Assembly (NCBI RefSeq): GCF_007362955.1
Contig: NZ_CP041696.1
Coordinates: 806,001-870,000 of the forward strand
Origin: Lysinibacillus fusiformis
GTDB taxonomy: Bacteria; Bacillota; Bacilli; Bacillales_A; Planococcaceae
Reading direction: 5' to 3'
DNA: 64,000 nucleotides
The translations under genes were made by a program, and so were the position numbers. Below are positions 36,723 to 46,614 of this stretch, piece after piece. The notes beneath the pieces are model-generated. The model made no database searches and was not told where the DNA came from. It saw only the letters and a list, made by a program, of their open reading frames with translations. Positions within the stretch are counted from its first letter, which is position 1; each line of letters begins with the position of its first letter.

Positions 36723-37436
36723 TTAATCTGTATTTTGCAAGGAAGCTAATTCTTCACTAGTTAGCTCACGATAGGCACCTAATTCTAGGTCTTTATCTAA
36801 TTTTAAGTTTCCCATCGAAAGGCGCTTTAAGTATGTAACACGTTTACCTACCGCTTCAAACATACGTTTCACCTGATGAAATTTGCCTTCTTGAATCGTT
36901 AACTCTATTTCAGATTGCTGAGCAGACTTTAAAATAACAAGTTGGCCAGGTTTTGTTATATAGCCATCGTCAAGCTCAACTCCCCGAGCGAATGCCTCAC
37001 CGTCCGCCTCTGTTACAATACCTTCTATCAGTGCATAATACACCTTTGGTACATGTTTTTTAGGAGACAATAAATTATGAGCTAAAACACCGTCATTTGT
37101 CAGGAGTAATAAGCCTTCTGTATCTTTGTCTAAACGACCAACTGGAAATGGTTGAAAATGCTGATGTAGCGGTTCTAATAAATCAATGACCGTTTCATCA
37201 CGTAAATCTTCCGTCGCAGAAATAACCCCTGGCGGCTTATTCATCATATAGTAAACAAACTCTGTGTATACAACACGTTCACCATAAACAGAGACGTCCT
37301 GCTTTTCAGGGTCGACTTGCATTGCCGCATCTTTAACGTATGTGCCATCTACTGTCACGGCTTTTTGCTTCAAGAGCTGCTTAACTTCCTTACGTGAGCC
37401 GTAGCCCATATTTGCCAGTAATTTATCTAAACGCAT
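36723..37436 (-). CDS. rsuA: 16S rRNA pseudouridine synthase, RsuA family
   Basis: Isomerises a uridine (U516 in E. coli) of 16S rRNA. An S4 RNA-binding domain fills about residues 1-50 (MRLDKLLANMGYGSRKEVKQLL). The catalytic domain carries the aspartate motif GRLDKDTEGLLLLTNDG and KVYYALIEG, KFHQVKRMFEAVG. 237 residues. AGGAGG just before the ATG. Eight bases separate it from the end of the murJ gene, so they form an operon, as ytgP-ytzG in B. subtilis. Confidence 0.93.
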   Translation of the reverse strand: MRLDKLLANMGYGSRKEVKQLLKQKAVTVDGTYVKDAAMQVDPEKQDVSVYGERVVYTEFVYYMMNKPPGVISATEDLRDETVIDLLEPLHQHFQPFPVGRLDKDTEGLLLLTNDGVLAHNLLSPKKHVPKVYYALIEGIVTEADGEAFARGVELDDGYITKPGQLVILKSAQQSEIELTIQEGKFHQVKRMFEAVGKRVTYLKRLSMGNLKLDKDLELGAYRELTSEELASLQNTD

Positions 37437-37444
37437 AATTCCTC

Positions 37445-39067
37445 CTATTTAAAGCCGAGTTTGCTTGTAATTCTTGTCAACCGTTCTCCAAGAAGTTTTT
37501 GCGCTAAGCCAATTCGTAATGATAGATAACCATAAACTGAAATACCTACTGTAGCACAAATAACAGAATAAACTAACGCTGAGAATTTTCCATCCACTGG
37601 TCCCATTAAAAACTCTAAAAGTTTATGAACGATTAATACACTTACGGCCATCGCCACTGTTAAAAGAGAAATTAGCATGACACGACGTATCACCATTTCT
37701 GATTTATAGTTAAGCGTTTTCTTAAGTACTAATATATTAATAACAATAGATGCACCGTAACCAATTGCTGTTGCGAGTATTGCACCATCCGCCTCCAGCC
37801 AACGAATCAGTGGAATGTTGAGTGCGAGCTTTACAAAAATGCCTGACAGTAAGCTGAAGACAATCCACTTTTGAAAGTCGATACCTTGTAAAAGTGCCGC
37901 TGTTACTTGGAATAACGCAAATAATATAGCCACAGGCGCATAGTGCGCTAAAATATTGGCACCCATTTCACTTTCTGAATAAAGCATAAAGTAAATTTCA
38001 TTCGCTAATAAGGAAATCCCAACAACAGCTGGTAATGTAATAAAGATTAATAATTGGTATGTTTTATCCATCGCATGACGTAACGATAAATATTCACCTT
38101 GCGTAAAGTATTTCGTAATCGTCGGCACTAAAGCCATAGAAAAACCTGTTGCTAGCATTACAGGAATTATTACCACTTTATGCGTCGTAAAGTTAATCAT
38201 TGATAGATACTTATCTGTCACTTCCGCTAACCCAATAGAAGCCATTGCTCCGTTAAAAGTTAGCATATCCACAAGCTGAAACAATGGATTAGCTACTCCA
38301 ACAAATACCATCGGAATCGAATACGTAATCACTTCTTTATAAATATCCGTCATTGGCAGTTGCGTAGAAGTTACACTTTGACTGCGCAGCGCATTAAATT
38401 CTGGTTGATATTTTTTCCAGTAATAATACAATACGATTAAACCACCGATTGCTCCAATAAATGCTGCAAATACTGCAAAGGAAATCGCTGTTTGTGGTTT
38501 TCCATTAAAAACAACTACGACTAAGAATGAGCCACCTAATAACACGACAATTCGAACAATTTGCTCCACTAATTGCGAAACTGCAGTCGGCTGCATTTTG
38601 TCATAACCTTGAAAGAAGCCTCGCCATAAGCTCATGAACGGTACAACAATTAGCGCAAAGCTGACCCAACGAATAACAGAAGCAATTTGCTCGACTGAAA
38701 ATGCCTGTTCCTCACTTTTTATAACCAGCCCCGCAATTGGCGTCGCCAGTAAAAAGAGTGCAATAAAGGAGGCAAAGCCTGTTATCATCATAATCAGTAT
38801 GCCCGACTTCATGAGCTTACGACCTGATTGATAATCACCCATGGCATTGTATTTCGAAACAAACTTAGAGACAGCAATAGGTGCACCAGAGATGGCTACT
38901 GCCAACATGATCGAATAGGGAATGTACGCATATTGATACAACGCAATGTTTTCCTCGCCAACAATCGCATAAAACGGAAAAATATAAATTAATCCGAGAA
39001 CCTTTGATAAAAACATCCCCATTGTTAATATCGCAGTACCTTTCATTAAATTGGACATCGTATCCAT
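37445..39067 (-). CDS. murJ: Lipid II flippase MurJ (YtgP type)
   Basis: MOP/MVF-superfamily flippase with about 14 membrane helices that moves lipid II across the membrane for peptidoglycan synthesis. It begins MSNLMKGTAILTMGMFLSKVLGLIYIFPFYAIVG and has the family features AISGAPIAVSKFVSKYNA, RGFFQGYDKMQPTA and GFSMALVPTITKYF. The 540 residues match YtgP/MurJ of bacilli. ATG codons at 39067 and 39058 are both possible; neither has a strong ribosome site. Next to rsuA, downstream of asnB. Confidence 0.9.
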   Translation of the reverse strand: MDTMSNLMKGTAILTMGMFLSKVLGLIYIFPFYAIVGEENIALYQYAYIPYSIMLAVAISGAPIAVSKFVSKYNAMGDYQSGRKLMKSGILIMMITGFASFIALFLLATPIAGLVIKSEEQAFSVEQIASVIRWVSFALIVVPFMSLWRGFFQGYDKMQPTAVSQLVEQIVRIVVLLGGSFLVVVVFNGKPQTAISFAVFAAFIGAIGGLIVLYYYWKKYQPEFNALRSQSVTSTQLPMTDIYKEVITYSIPMVFVGVANPLFQLVDMLTFNGAMASIGLAEVTDKYLSMINFTTHKVVIIPVMLATGFSMALVPTITKYFTQGEYLSLRHAMDKTYQLLIFITLPAVVGISLLANEIYFMLYSESEMGANILAHYAPVAILFALFQVTAALLQGIDFQKWIVFSLLSGIFVKLALNIPLIRWLEADGAILATAIGYGASIVINILVLKKTLNYKSEMVIRRVMLISLLTVAMAVSVLIVHKLLEFLMGPVDGKFSALVYSVICATVGISVYGYLSLRIGLAQKLLGERLTRITSKLGFK

Positions 39068-39230
39068 CCATTCATTGTAAAATCAAACTTTTTGGTGAAC
39101 TAAAAATATATTTTTCTAAGACAAAATAAATAAACCAACTGTTATCTTAACATATTTATAGGAAAACAGTCGCATTAATTCATGGAAATATTTTGCAAGT
39201 CTTTATTTTATGCAGAAAGCCTTATCTGCT

Positions 39231-39278
39231 AAAAAAATAGCGGTTCAAAAAATCAAAAAGACTTTTTGAACAGCTACT
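39231..39278 (-). terminator. Terminator of asnB
   Basis: Minus strand AGTAGCTGTTCAAAAAGTC and GATTTTTTGAACCGCTATT, then T run. Strong, with one wobble region. Confidence 0.8.
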
Positions 39279-39284
39279 TCTCTA

Positions 39285-41132
39285 TTACATATCCACGAAA
39301 AATTGTTTATACCATACTAAGAACACATAGGCTGTCCAAATATAGCGACCACGATTAGCTTTTCCCTCGTAGTGCTCATCTAAATAACCAACTAATTGCG
39401 TAGTATCGAAAAATTCATTGGCAAAGTCAGTTGTAAACATGTCTTTCACCATATTATAGTATTTTTCTTCACGTAACCAGTGACGGATAGGTACAGGGAA
39501 TCCAAGCTTAGGACGTTTAGCCCATTCCTCAGGCAGTTCCTGATGCGCTGCTTGTCGAAGAACATATTTCGTATCAATATCATTTACTCGATATCTTGAT
39601 GGAATATTTTTCGCCAACTCCATCACTTCTTTATCTAAAAATGGTACACGTAATTCAATTGAATGCGCCATACTCATTTTATCAGCCTTTAATAAAATAT
39701 CACCAGGCATCCATAGATTTAAATCTAAATACTGCATTTTTGTGACATCATCGTCACCTGGTACTTCGTCGTAAATACGTTTTGTAATAGTTTGAACAGA
39801 TGGACCGTTTTTGTAATCAGGTTTTAACACGTTTAATGCATCATCCTCATCCCAAACGACAGCTTCCCCAATGAAGCGCTCCTCCACTGTTTGACCACCT
39901 TTTACCAGGAAATGTGTATACTGGTTTTTCGGTAGCATCTCTGCCATACCACGTAACGCTTTACGAAGCCCAAAAGGAACTTTTTCGTATTGTTGCATTC
40001 TGCCTGAATTTTGGTACCAAGAGTAGCCACCAAAAATTTCATCTGCGCCTTCACCTGAAAGTACAACTGTCACGTCCTTCGCCGCTAGTTCGGAGAGGAA
40101 GTAGAGCGGTACAGAAGAAGGGTTTGATTGTGGCTCGTCCATATGCCATTGAATTTTCGGTAGTGCTGCAAAACATTCATCTGCAGAAATATATTTACGT
40201 TCGTTTTGAATGTTTAATGTATCCGATAAATCTTTTGCTAAGTTTGTTTCATTGAACATATCTTCATAGTCAGAGAATCCAACAGAAAAAGATTTGTCTG
40301 GACGTAGCAATGCCGTAATATAACTAGAGTCAATCCCACCAGACAGGAAAGAACCAACTTTCACATCACTAATTTGATGTGCTTCTACAGATTCTTTCAC
40401 CGTTGTGCGGATGTCTTCCACATATTTTTCAATTGTCGCTTCTTTTGCATGGAATTTTTTATCCCAGTATTGCACAATTTGCTTTTGACCATTTTTAATA
40501 AGCATATAGTGTGCAGGTGGTAACTTGTAGACACCTTTAAAGAATGTTTCATCCATTGAAGAATACTGGAATGTTAAATAAGGGCGTAGGGCATTTTTAT
40601 TTAATTCTTTCTTGAATGCTGGGTGTGGTAAAAATGATTTTATCTCTGACCCGAATATGAATGTGCCATCAGTCGTATTTTCTGTATAGTACAATGGTTT
40701 AATACCAAAGCCATCACGAGCGATGAATTGCAAATCATTCTTTTTATCCCAAATACAGAATGCGAACATACCGCGAAGCTGTTTTACAAAATCAACGCCA
40801 TACTCAACATAACCATAAATAATCACTTCACTATCAGATTGCGTTTTAAACGTGTGACCTTTTGCAATAAGGTCTGCACGTAGATCTTGAAAGTTAAAAA
40901 TTTCTCCATTAAATACTAGAACGATATTGCCATCCGCACTGTACAGTGGTTGATTTGCCACATCAGATAAGTCGATAATACTTAAACGACGGAAGCCCAA
41001 CGTTACTTTATCGTCACTATGAATACCACCGCTATCTGGACCGCGGTGAATAATAGTATTCATCATATTTTCAATTGTTTGGTGATGATCAATCACATTT
41101 GTTCCATTAATATATCCTATAAATCCGCACAT
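39285..41132 (-). CDS. asnB: Asparagine synthetase (glutamine-hydrolysing)
   Basis: Makes asparagine from aspartate, glutamine and ATP. The N-terminal glutaminase domain begins with the nucleophile Cys2 (MCGFIGYI) and has HRGPDSGG, LGFRRLSIIDLSD, VFNGEIFN and ARDGFGIKPLYY. The synthetase domain carries the PP-loop GSFLSGGIDSSYI near residue 260, VVLSGEGADEIFGGY, and MSMAHSIELRVPFLD. 615 residues. GAGGTG upstream of the ATG. Monocistronic. Of the three B. subtilis paralogues its length is nearest AsnO, while the position is nearer AsnB, so the symbol is tentative at paralogue level. Confidence 0.93.
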   Translation of the reverse strand: MCGFIGYINGTNVIDHHQTIENMMNTIIHRGPDSGGIHSDDKVTLGFRRLSIIDLSDVANQPLYSADGNIVLVFNGEIFNFQDLRADLIAKGHTFKTQSDSEVIIYGYVEYGVDFVKQLRGMFAFCIWDKKNDLQFIARDGFGIKPLYYTENTTDGTFIFGSEIKSFLPHPAFKKELNKNALRPYLTFQYSSMDETFFKGVYKLPPAHYMLIKNGQKQIVQYWDKKFHAKEATIEKYVEDIRTTVKESVEAHQISDVKVGSFLSGGIDSSYITALLRPDKSFSVGFSDYEDMFNETNLAKDLSDTLNIQNERKYISADECFAALPKIQWHMDEPQSNPSSVPLYFLSELAAKDVTVVLSGEGADEIFGGYSWYQNSGRMQQYEKVPFGLRKALRGMAEMLPKNQYTHFLVKGGQTVEERFIGEAVVWDEDDALNVLKPDYKNGPSVQTITKRIYDEVPGDDDVTKMQYLDLNLWMPGDILLKADKMSMAHSIELRVPFLDKEVMELAKNIPSRYRVNDIDTKYVLRQAAHQELPEEWAKRPKLGFPVPIRHWLREEKYYNMVKDMFTTDFANEFFDTTQLVGYLDEHYEGKANRGRYIWTAYVFLVWYKQFFVDM

Positions 41133-41230
41133 CTATTTTTTCACCTCATAATTTAGTGCATAACCTCTATCATCATAGCACGAAAAAGCGTTCATTTCAT
41201 GCTGTCATTGCAGATAAAGTTAAATTTTAA

Positions 41231-41310
41231 TCGGTAGGGATTTCTCCACCGATATTTTTGGAACTTAGGCTAAGAACGCCATGTCCTGTGGCTACGCCTA
41301 AGTGACCAAC
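41231..41310. repeat. Intergenic hairpins between asnB and ytfP
   Basis: ATCGGTAGGG with CTCCACCGAT (41231-41254) is followed by ACTTAGGC and GCCTAAGT enclosing GCCATGTCCTGTGGC (41263-41307). These look like intergenic repeat elements common in Bacillaceae. The remaining sequence to the ytfP start is AT-rich with a TATAAT at about 41457. Confidence 0.45.
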
Positions 41311-41507
41311 ATAATGTTCTAAAGCAATCGAGTACTTACTGGGCTTGTCTTGCGTATTCAGCTAGAAATCTTAGCGCATGTTAGTACGGAATAAAAAATT
41401 ATAAAACACTTTCGTTTAATTTTCAATGTAAAGAAGCCACCCTCTATATAGACTTCATGTATAATAGAAAAGATTCCTAAAAATGAAAAGAAAGTGAGTT
41501 CACATAT

Positions 41508-42824
41508 ATGTATGATGTTATCGTAATTGGTGGTGGTCCTTCTGGTTTAATGGCTGCCATTGCAGCTGGAGAGCGTAAAAAGAAAGTATTACTGCTCGAA
41601 AAAGGAACAAAGCTCGGCAAAAAATTGGCCATCTCTGGCGGTGGTCGTTGTAATGTCACGAACCGACTCCCTGTAGAAGAAATCGTGAAGCATATTCCAG
41701 GAAATGGCCGTTTTTTATACAGTCCATTCACTGTTTATAACAATGAAGATATAATTGCCTTTTTTGAAGAGCTAGGTGTTGCATTAAAGGAAGAAGATCA
41801 CGGGCGTATGTTCCCTGTTTCTAATCGCGCACAAGACGTGGTCGATGCACTTATTCGTAGAATGCAGCGCCTACACATTGAAGTACGTCTTAACACACCT
41901 GTTAGCAAACTACTGATGGACGATGAAAAAATTCTTGGTGCACGCCTAGCAGATGGGACAGAAGTACGCAGTGAAGCTATCGTCGTGGCAGTTGGTGGTA
42001 AAGCAGTGCCACAAACAGGTTCGACTGGAGATGGCTACCCATGGGCAGAGCGTGCAGGGCATACGGTGACAACACTATTCCCAACAGAGGTGCCTGTTTT
42101 ATCGAAAGAAGCATTTATTCAAAATCGTGAACTCCAGGGACTTGCGCTGCGGGATGTTGCTGTTTCAGTGCTCAATAAAAAAGGCAAGGTGCTTGTTACC
42201 CACCAAATGGACATGCTCTTTACCCATTTCGGACTAAGCGGACCGGCCGTATTACGTTGTAGCCAATTTGTCGTCAAGGAACTAATGAAAACCGGTTATG
42301 AACCTGTCACAATGCGCATTCAATCCCTTGTTGATTACAATGAGGAAACCTGCATGCAATATTTAAACAAGCTTGTGAAAGAAGACCCTAAAAAAGCAGT
42401 GAAAAATGTTTGGAAGGGAATAGCCCCTGAACGTTGGTTACTTTTTTTATGTGAGCATGCCGATATCGATGTACAACTGACAGGCATCGAATTATCGCAA
42501 GAAAAAATACGTAACTTAGCACGACTGCTTGTCAATTTCACAATGACAGTTAGCGGTACACAATCTCTAGAAAAAGCATTCGTTACTGGTGGCGGCATAT
42601 CCGTTAAAGAGATCGAACCGAAAACAATGGCGTCAAAGAAAAAAGCTGGTTTATTCTTCTGCGGAGAAATTCTCGATATTCATGGCTATACAGGTGGTTA
42701 TAATATTACATCCGCACTTGTTACGGGACGTATAGCAGGAATGAACGCAGCATTATTATGTAAGGAAGTTACTACATTACAAAAAACAACTAACGAATAT
42801 ACGCACTTCGAAAAGAAACGTTGA
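41508..42824 (+). CDS. ytfP: HI0933-family flavoprotein YtfP
   Basis: NAD(P)/FAD-dependent oxidoreductase of the HI0933/BaiN group. The FAD motif [32 protein letters not shown] opens the protein. [43 protein letters not shown] and the C-terminal second FAD contact [30 protein letters not shown] follow. 438 residues. The last 20 residues are unlike the family; the gene end overlaps the start of a transposase relic, so the tail may have been replaced. Substrate unknown. AAAGTGAG precedes the ATG. Confidence 0.9.
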   Translation: MYDVIVIGGGPSGLMAAIAAGERKKKVLLLEKGTKLGKKLAISGGGRCNVTNRLPVEEIVKHIPGNGRFLYSPFTVYNNEDIIAFFEELGVALKEEDHGRMFPVSNRAQDVVDALIRRMQRLHIEVRLNTPVSKLLMDDEKILGARLADGTEVRSEAIVVAVGGKAVPQTGSTGDGYPWAERAGHTVTTLFPTEVPVLSKEAFIQNRELQGLALRDVAVSVLNKKGKVLVTHQMDMLFTHFGLSGPAVLRCSQFVVKELMKTGYEPVTMRIQSLVDYNEETCMQYLNKLVKEDPKKAVKNVWKGIAPERWLLFLCEHADIDVQLTGIELSQEKIRNLARLLVNFTMTVSGTQSLEKAFVTGGGISVKEIEPKTMASKKKAGLFFCGEILDIHGYTGGYNITSALVTGRIAGMNAALLCKEVTTLQKTTNEYTHFEKKR

Positions 42825-42959
42825 ACGTGTATTTGTGGATGCGAAAGAAAAACATGGTATGCGTTGGACAACCTTATGAGGGATTAAAAAATTGACCATG
42901 CAGGCGATGCTATGAAGAAGCTAGCTAATTATACATGGCAAAGTCCGAAAATGGAATAA
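42808..42959 (+). pseudogene. C-terminal relic of an IS1182-type transposase
   Basis: The frame from 42808 reads [19 protein letters not shown], stop, GIKKLTMQAML, then after a gap with lost codons MKKLANYTWQSPK. This is the highly conserved C-terminal end of IS1182-family DDE transposases (VERVFADAKEKHGMRWTTLRG type). The in-frame TGA stands where the family has Arg (CGA to TGA), and about six codons (TFAAMN in relatives) are deleted. The rest of the IS is gone. It starts within the last codons of ytfP. Confidence 0.75.
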
Positions 42960-43033
42960 AACAGCAGACAACAGAGTGCTACTCTCGTTAATAGGGGCTA
43001 TTTGTAACGAATATTTCTTTCTGATAAAATTTC

Positions 43034-43071
43034 AAAAGGTATTCGGAATGATCACATTCCGAATACCTTTT
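43034..43071 (+). terminator. Perfect 17-bp stem terminator
   Basis: AAAAGGTATTCGGAATG (43034-43050) pairs perfectly with CATTCCGAATACCTTTT (43055-43071) around four bases, with more T after. It lies 210 bases after ytfP, beyond the transposase relic. Confidence 0.7.
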
Positions 43072-43130
43072 GTCATTTTTTATGTTCAAAACCAGCGATA
43101 CGCCATACAAGTTTCAATTTCTTTGATAGT

Positions 43131-43255
43131 TTGACGCATAGGGTGGTGACTTCGCGGGAAAATCGAGATCCTGGACTGAGCGAAGCAAAGGAAGCAGCTC
43201 GACCCCGCCTGCGGAAAGCATCCGCCCGTAGTGGAAATCAACGGTTTTATCTAAA
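43131..43255. repeat. GC-rich intergenic repeat
   Basis: GAGATCCTGGACTGAGCGAA, GCAGCTCGACCCCGCCTGCG and GCATCCGCCCGTAGTGGAAA follow one another. I recognise this as a repeat found in many Bacillaceae genomes. An open frame across it is not a gene. Confidence 0.6.
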
Positions 43256-43267
43256 GTTGTTGTTAAA

Positions 43268-43317
43268 GAAAAAAGACTATAGGCTAACTCGATTTTTGCA
43301 GAGTTTTTCTATAGTCT
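43268..43317 (-). terminator. Terminator of the AIM24 gene
   Basis: Minus strand AGACTATAG and CTATAGTCT enclose an inner AACTC/GAGTT stem; TTTTTTC follows. Confidence 0.75.
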
Positions 43318-43348
43318 GAACCGTGTCAATATTTACAAATACGCTCTT

Positions 43349-44041
43349 TTAACCTTCGCTCGTAGTATATACTTCTTCAAATGGTTGGATAATGACAAAG
43401 CCTTCGCCTGAGAATGCCATTTGAATGGATTCACCACTGCCACGTCCGATAAACGTACGGAAACTAATATCTGTTTTAAATTCTGGTGTCAAATTGCCAG
43501 ACCATGCAACAGTAGCATGCGGATCCGTATAAACTGTTTCTCCTGGTTTCACTAACAAGGTCAGCGGTTCAAAATGTGTCGTAATTGCTACTTTCCCTCT
43601 TCCACGTAACGTTACATTAAATAATCCACCTGACATTATTCCTGCCATTTTACGCATCAAATGAATATCCCAATCGATACTGGGCTCAAACGCAAGTAAA
43701 TCATTACCATTTACACAAAGACTTTCATCCTGTAAATCGAAGATCGTAATTTTTTTACCTTGATCGGCTAAATAAAGACGTCCACGACCTTTCGCTTTCA
43801 TTAATTGCGTGCCTTCGCCTGTTAAGGCCTTTTTAAACATCTTACTAAGCCCATGCTCCATAACACGCTCTCGCTCAAACTTTATATCTCCTATGTAAGA
43901 GATCATTGCCCCCATCTTGGACCAAACTTCACCATTTAAGTTAACTTCTAATACCCGCTCTGTTTCTAACTCAAAATAGTCGTTGACATTGTCATCTTGT
44001 TGCGTTTTGTTAACAAATTCGTTTAATGAAAATTTCCCCAT
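43349..44041 (-). CDS. AIM24/DUF124 family protein
   Basis: 230 residues of the AIM24 (TIGR00266, tryptophan-RNA-attenuator-like) beta fold. Glycine-rich strand repeats mark it: GAMISYIGDIKFERERV, GEGTQLMKAKGRGRLYLADQG, NVTLRGRGKVAITTHFEP, GRGSGESIQMAFSGEGFVIIQPFEE. There is no signal peptide or membrane helix. The bacterial function is not known; mitochondrial Aim24 shapes inner membranes in yeast. AAGGAGGGG supports the ATG. It stands alone among relics and repeats. Confidence 0.88.
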   Translation of the reverse strand: MGKFSLNEFVNKTQQDDNVNDYFELETERVLEVNLNGEVWSKMGAMISYIGDIKFERERVMEHGLSKMFKKALTGEGTQLMKAKGRGRLYLADQGKKITIFDLQDESLCVNGNDLLAFEPSIDWDIHLMRKMAGIMSGGLFNVTLRGRGKVAITTHFEPLTLLVKPGETVYTDPHATVAWSGNLTPEFKTDISFRTFIGRGSGESIQMAFSGEGFVIIQPFEEVYTTSEG

Positions 44042-44107
44042 TTCATTACCCCTCCTTTATTACTTTATATACGTTCAACTTGTAGAAAAGATTCAACCTA
44101 TACCTTC

Positions 44108-44156
44108 TTGAACCTCTCACGACTGAAGTCACGAGTGTTATCGTCAAATCAATAAA
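44108..44156 (-). mobile_element. Degenerate IS200/IS605-like right end
   Basis: The minus strand has ACTCGTGACTTCAGTCGTGA forming an imperfect hairpin, then AGGTTCAA. IS608-type elements end with a hairpin a few bases ahead of TCAA. About 250 bases further upstream on that strand (to about 44400) have no open frame. They may be the remains of the same element; no TnpA or TnpB protein can be read. Confidence 0.4.
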
Positions 44157-44460
44157 AGTAACACACTACCTCCACTGCAATAATCGCCATGGTCACCGCA
44201 TTGCTTTACATCAATCTTATTTTAATGGATGGCTAGCACTGTTTGTAGTTACGGTCTTTGAATGGACTCTGTTTATGTCAGCATCCTATGCATATTGCAT
44301 GTCCATTCTTCCACAGTATTGTTACGCTCCCAATAATACTGTAGCAATAATTCTCTTTCAGTAACGAAATCACTTTATTTTCCATAATGTTATTGACATC
44401 AAACAATCACTGTTATATGTTAGATGAAGATTAATCAAGTGTTGTATAACAACTACTACA

Positions 44461-44504
44461 AAAAAACCGCATCAGTGTCATGTGCAAAATGACACTAATA
44501 CGGT
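44461..44504 (-). terminator. Terminator of the OFA-type MFS gene
   Basis: Minus strand ACCGTATTAGTGTCAT and ATGACACTGATGCGGT with TTTTTT following. Confidence 0.8.
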
Positions 44505-44536
44505 CTATACTTTCAAGTGCAAATTGAAAGTATTAA

Positions 44537-45808
44537 TTATTGTGTAGCGGAGACGTCTCCAACGTTTTGTGATGCTGCTTTTAAAGCTGTACGTTTGCGT
44601 ACATCTGCACGTAAAGTAATCGAAATAATGAATGAAATTGCAATTAAACCTGCAAATACATAGAATACTGGAATGTAACTTCCATACGCGTTTTTAATTG
44701 CGCTCACTAGAAGTGGACCAAAAACTCCACCTAATGACCAAGTTGTTAATAAGTAACCGTGAATAACACCAAGTTGCTTTGTACCAAATAAATCACTTGC
44801 GAATGCTGGTAAGTTTGAGAAACCACCACCATAACAACTAACAACTAAGAAAATAAGTGCTTGGAAAATAATAGCGTTTGTCGTATGTGGTAACACGATA
44901 AATGTGATTAATTGTATCGTAAAGAAAATAACAAAGACGTTCGAACGACCAATATAGTCAGACACTGCGGCCCAAATTAAACGGCCACCACCATTAAATA
45001 ACCCCATAATCCCTACCATTGCTGCGGCACCTGCAACTGATAATCCTACAATTTCCTGTGCCATCGGAGATGCTACAGAAATCATCATAATACCTGCCGT
45101 TACATTCACCAAATGCATTGACCATAACATCCAGAAATGCTTTGTTTTCACTGCTTCTCGTGCTGTCATAACAGCTAAGTCTTTTTTCACTACATCTTTA
45201 CCCTTGTCAGCTGCAGCTTTCATGTTTGCAGGCATATAACCAGGTTTCGGTGGTGCAATATATAAAGCCCCTAAAATCATTAACGTGAAGTAACTTGCTC
45301 CTAAAATAAAGTACGTTGTAGAAATGCCAACTGCTTCCATTAAGTTTGCTGCGACTGGTGCTGTAATAAGCGCACCTGATCCAAATCCTAACACAGCCAT
45401 ACCTGTTGCTAACCCACGACGGTCAGGGAACCATTTAACTAATGTCGATACAGGCGCAATATACCCAATTCCCATACCTAATCCACTAAGTACACCATAT
45501 GTTAACCAGTACAATGTTACAGAATCCATTGATATAGCAACACCTGCTCCAGCTTGTCCTGCTCCAAATAACACGGCAGCTACCATAGCTGATTTACGTG
45601 GACCCATTTTTTCTACTAAGCTGCCAAATAACGCCGCTGAAAAACCAGCAAGCCCCATCATAATAGTAAAGGCAACCGTTACTTTCGTTTCGCTCCATCC
45701 CATTTCTGTGACGATTGGCAGCTTGTATACACTGTATGCATAAGCTCCACCGATTGAAAGGTGAATAGCGATTGCAGATAATGCAATTAACCATCTATTT
45801 TTATTCAT
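44537..45808 (-). CDS. MFS transporter, oxalate/formate antiporter (OFA) type
   Basis: Twelve-helix transporter of the OFA family, 423 residues. Markers are GGAYAYSVYKLPIVTEMGWSETKV in helix 1, GLSGLGMGIGYIAPVSTLVKWFPDRRGLATG, then FGSGALITAPVAANLM, APPKPGYMP in the central loop and KTKHFWMLWSMHLVNVTAGIMM. Such proteins exchange carboxylates (oxalate/formate, pyruvate, lactate), substrate not predictable here. GGGGAG lies upstream of the ATG. An 800-base AT-rich gap separates it from the divergent TRAP dicarboxylate cluster, which would fit a shared theme of organic-acid transport. Confidence 0.88.
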   Translation of the reverse strand: MNKNRWLIALSAIAIHLSIGGAYAYSVYKLPIVTEMGWSETKVTVAFTIMMGLAGFSAALFGSLVEKMGPRKSAMVAAVLFGAGQAGAGVAISMDSVTLYWLTYGVLSGLGMGIGYIAPVSTLVKWFPDRRGLATGMAVLGFGSGALITAPVAANLMEAVGISTTYFILGASYFTLMILGALYIAPPKPGYMPANMKAAADKGKDVVKKDLAVMTAREAVKTKHFWMLWSMHLVNVTAGIMMISVASPMAQEIVGLSVAGAAAMVGIMGLFNGGGRLIWAAVSDYIGRSNVFVIFFTIQLITFIVLPHTTNAIIFQALIFLVVSCYGGGFSNLPAFASDLFGTKQLGVIHGYLLTTWSLGGVFGPLLVSAIKNAYGSYIPVFYVFAGLIAISFIISITLRADVRKRTALKAASQNVGDVSATQ

Positions 45809-46614
45809 AAATTCTCATTTCTCCCCTCTTTTGCTACCTGTGAAGATTTTATGAACTTCCATGTTAAACAATTTACCACTTAGAATTATTCAATTGCAAG
45901 ATGTTTTTCTAAAAAATATTATTTCTCCAAAAAGTTTTTAAGAAATAACCAAATGTTTTTTACACCTTAAACCTTACAGCCTCTAAGTAAAAAGCCGTTT
46001 ATAGAACAGATTTCTCATCATTTATTAGCTAATATTATTTTTCTACTCTATTATCTAAATATTTATAAACTATTTCAACATAATTAAATTTGTGCATATT
46101 TTCACATATCAATGTCATCCTTTTCATTCTCTATTATTTCCTTTTAGCAGGAATATTTATAAAACTTCCTTTCCAAAGAAATCAGTCATTATTCATCATC
46201 CAGAAATTTTAAGAATGAAAGAGAAATTTAAAACGTTAATAAGCAAAATTTCTTTGCGCAAAAAGATTTAATAAAGCCGTACAGAAAAGCGTTTTATTCC
46301 TTTTAATGTATTAAATAGTAAAAATACGAACATAATCTTTTGTATATTTCATCCTTCTGACTAAAATACATATTATTTTTTATTATTCAAATATATATTT
46401 TTCTACTGCGTAATAGATATTAATTCCTTCTATATAAAACACAATCTATTGGTCCATACAAACTTTTCCAACAACGGACACAAAGGAATGATTGTTATAC
46501 TACACAAGGGAATTCAGTACAAAAAGCCGATATTGTATTATAACAAGCTATCCATTTATGGTAATTTATAGTAGAATGAAGTTCCTAGTTTAACTCCAAT
46601 AAAGAGGAAAAGAG
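45809..46614. other. 806-base AT-rich gap
   Basis: Divergent region between the OFA transporter and dctS. I found no gene in it. AAAAGCGTTTT at 46285-46295 resembles the centre of a cre site but misses the outer bases. Several TATA-like boxes occur, none with a convincing -35. Confidence 0.4.

Noticed and set aside
43131-43319. Open frame of 62 codons in the gap left of the AIM24 gene
   Set aside because: It runs through a GC-rich intergenic repeat (CTCGACCCCGCCTGCGG type) that occurs in many Bacillaceae; arginine-rich translation without ribosome site.
44160-44400. TnpB coding relic upstream of the IS605-like end
   Set aside because: Translation in all frames gives no zinc-finger or RuvC motif that I can recognise; only the end sequence is supported.
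46284-46297. cre site upstream of dctS
   Set aside because: The AAAAGCGTTTT centre is right, but the outer TG/CA bases are missing and it lies over 300 bases from the gene.
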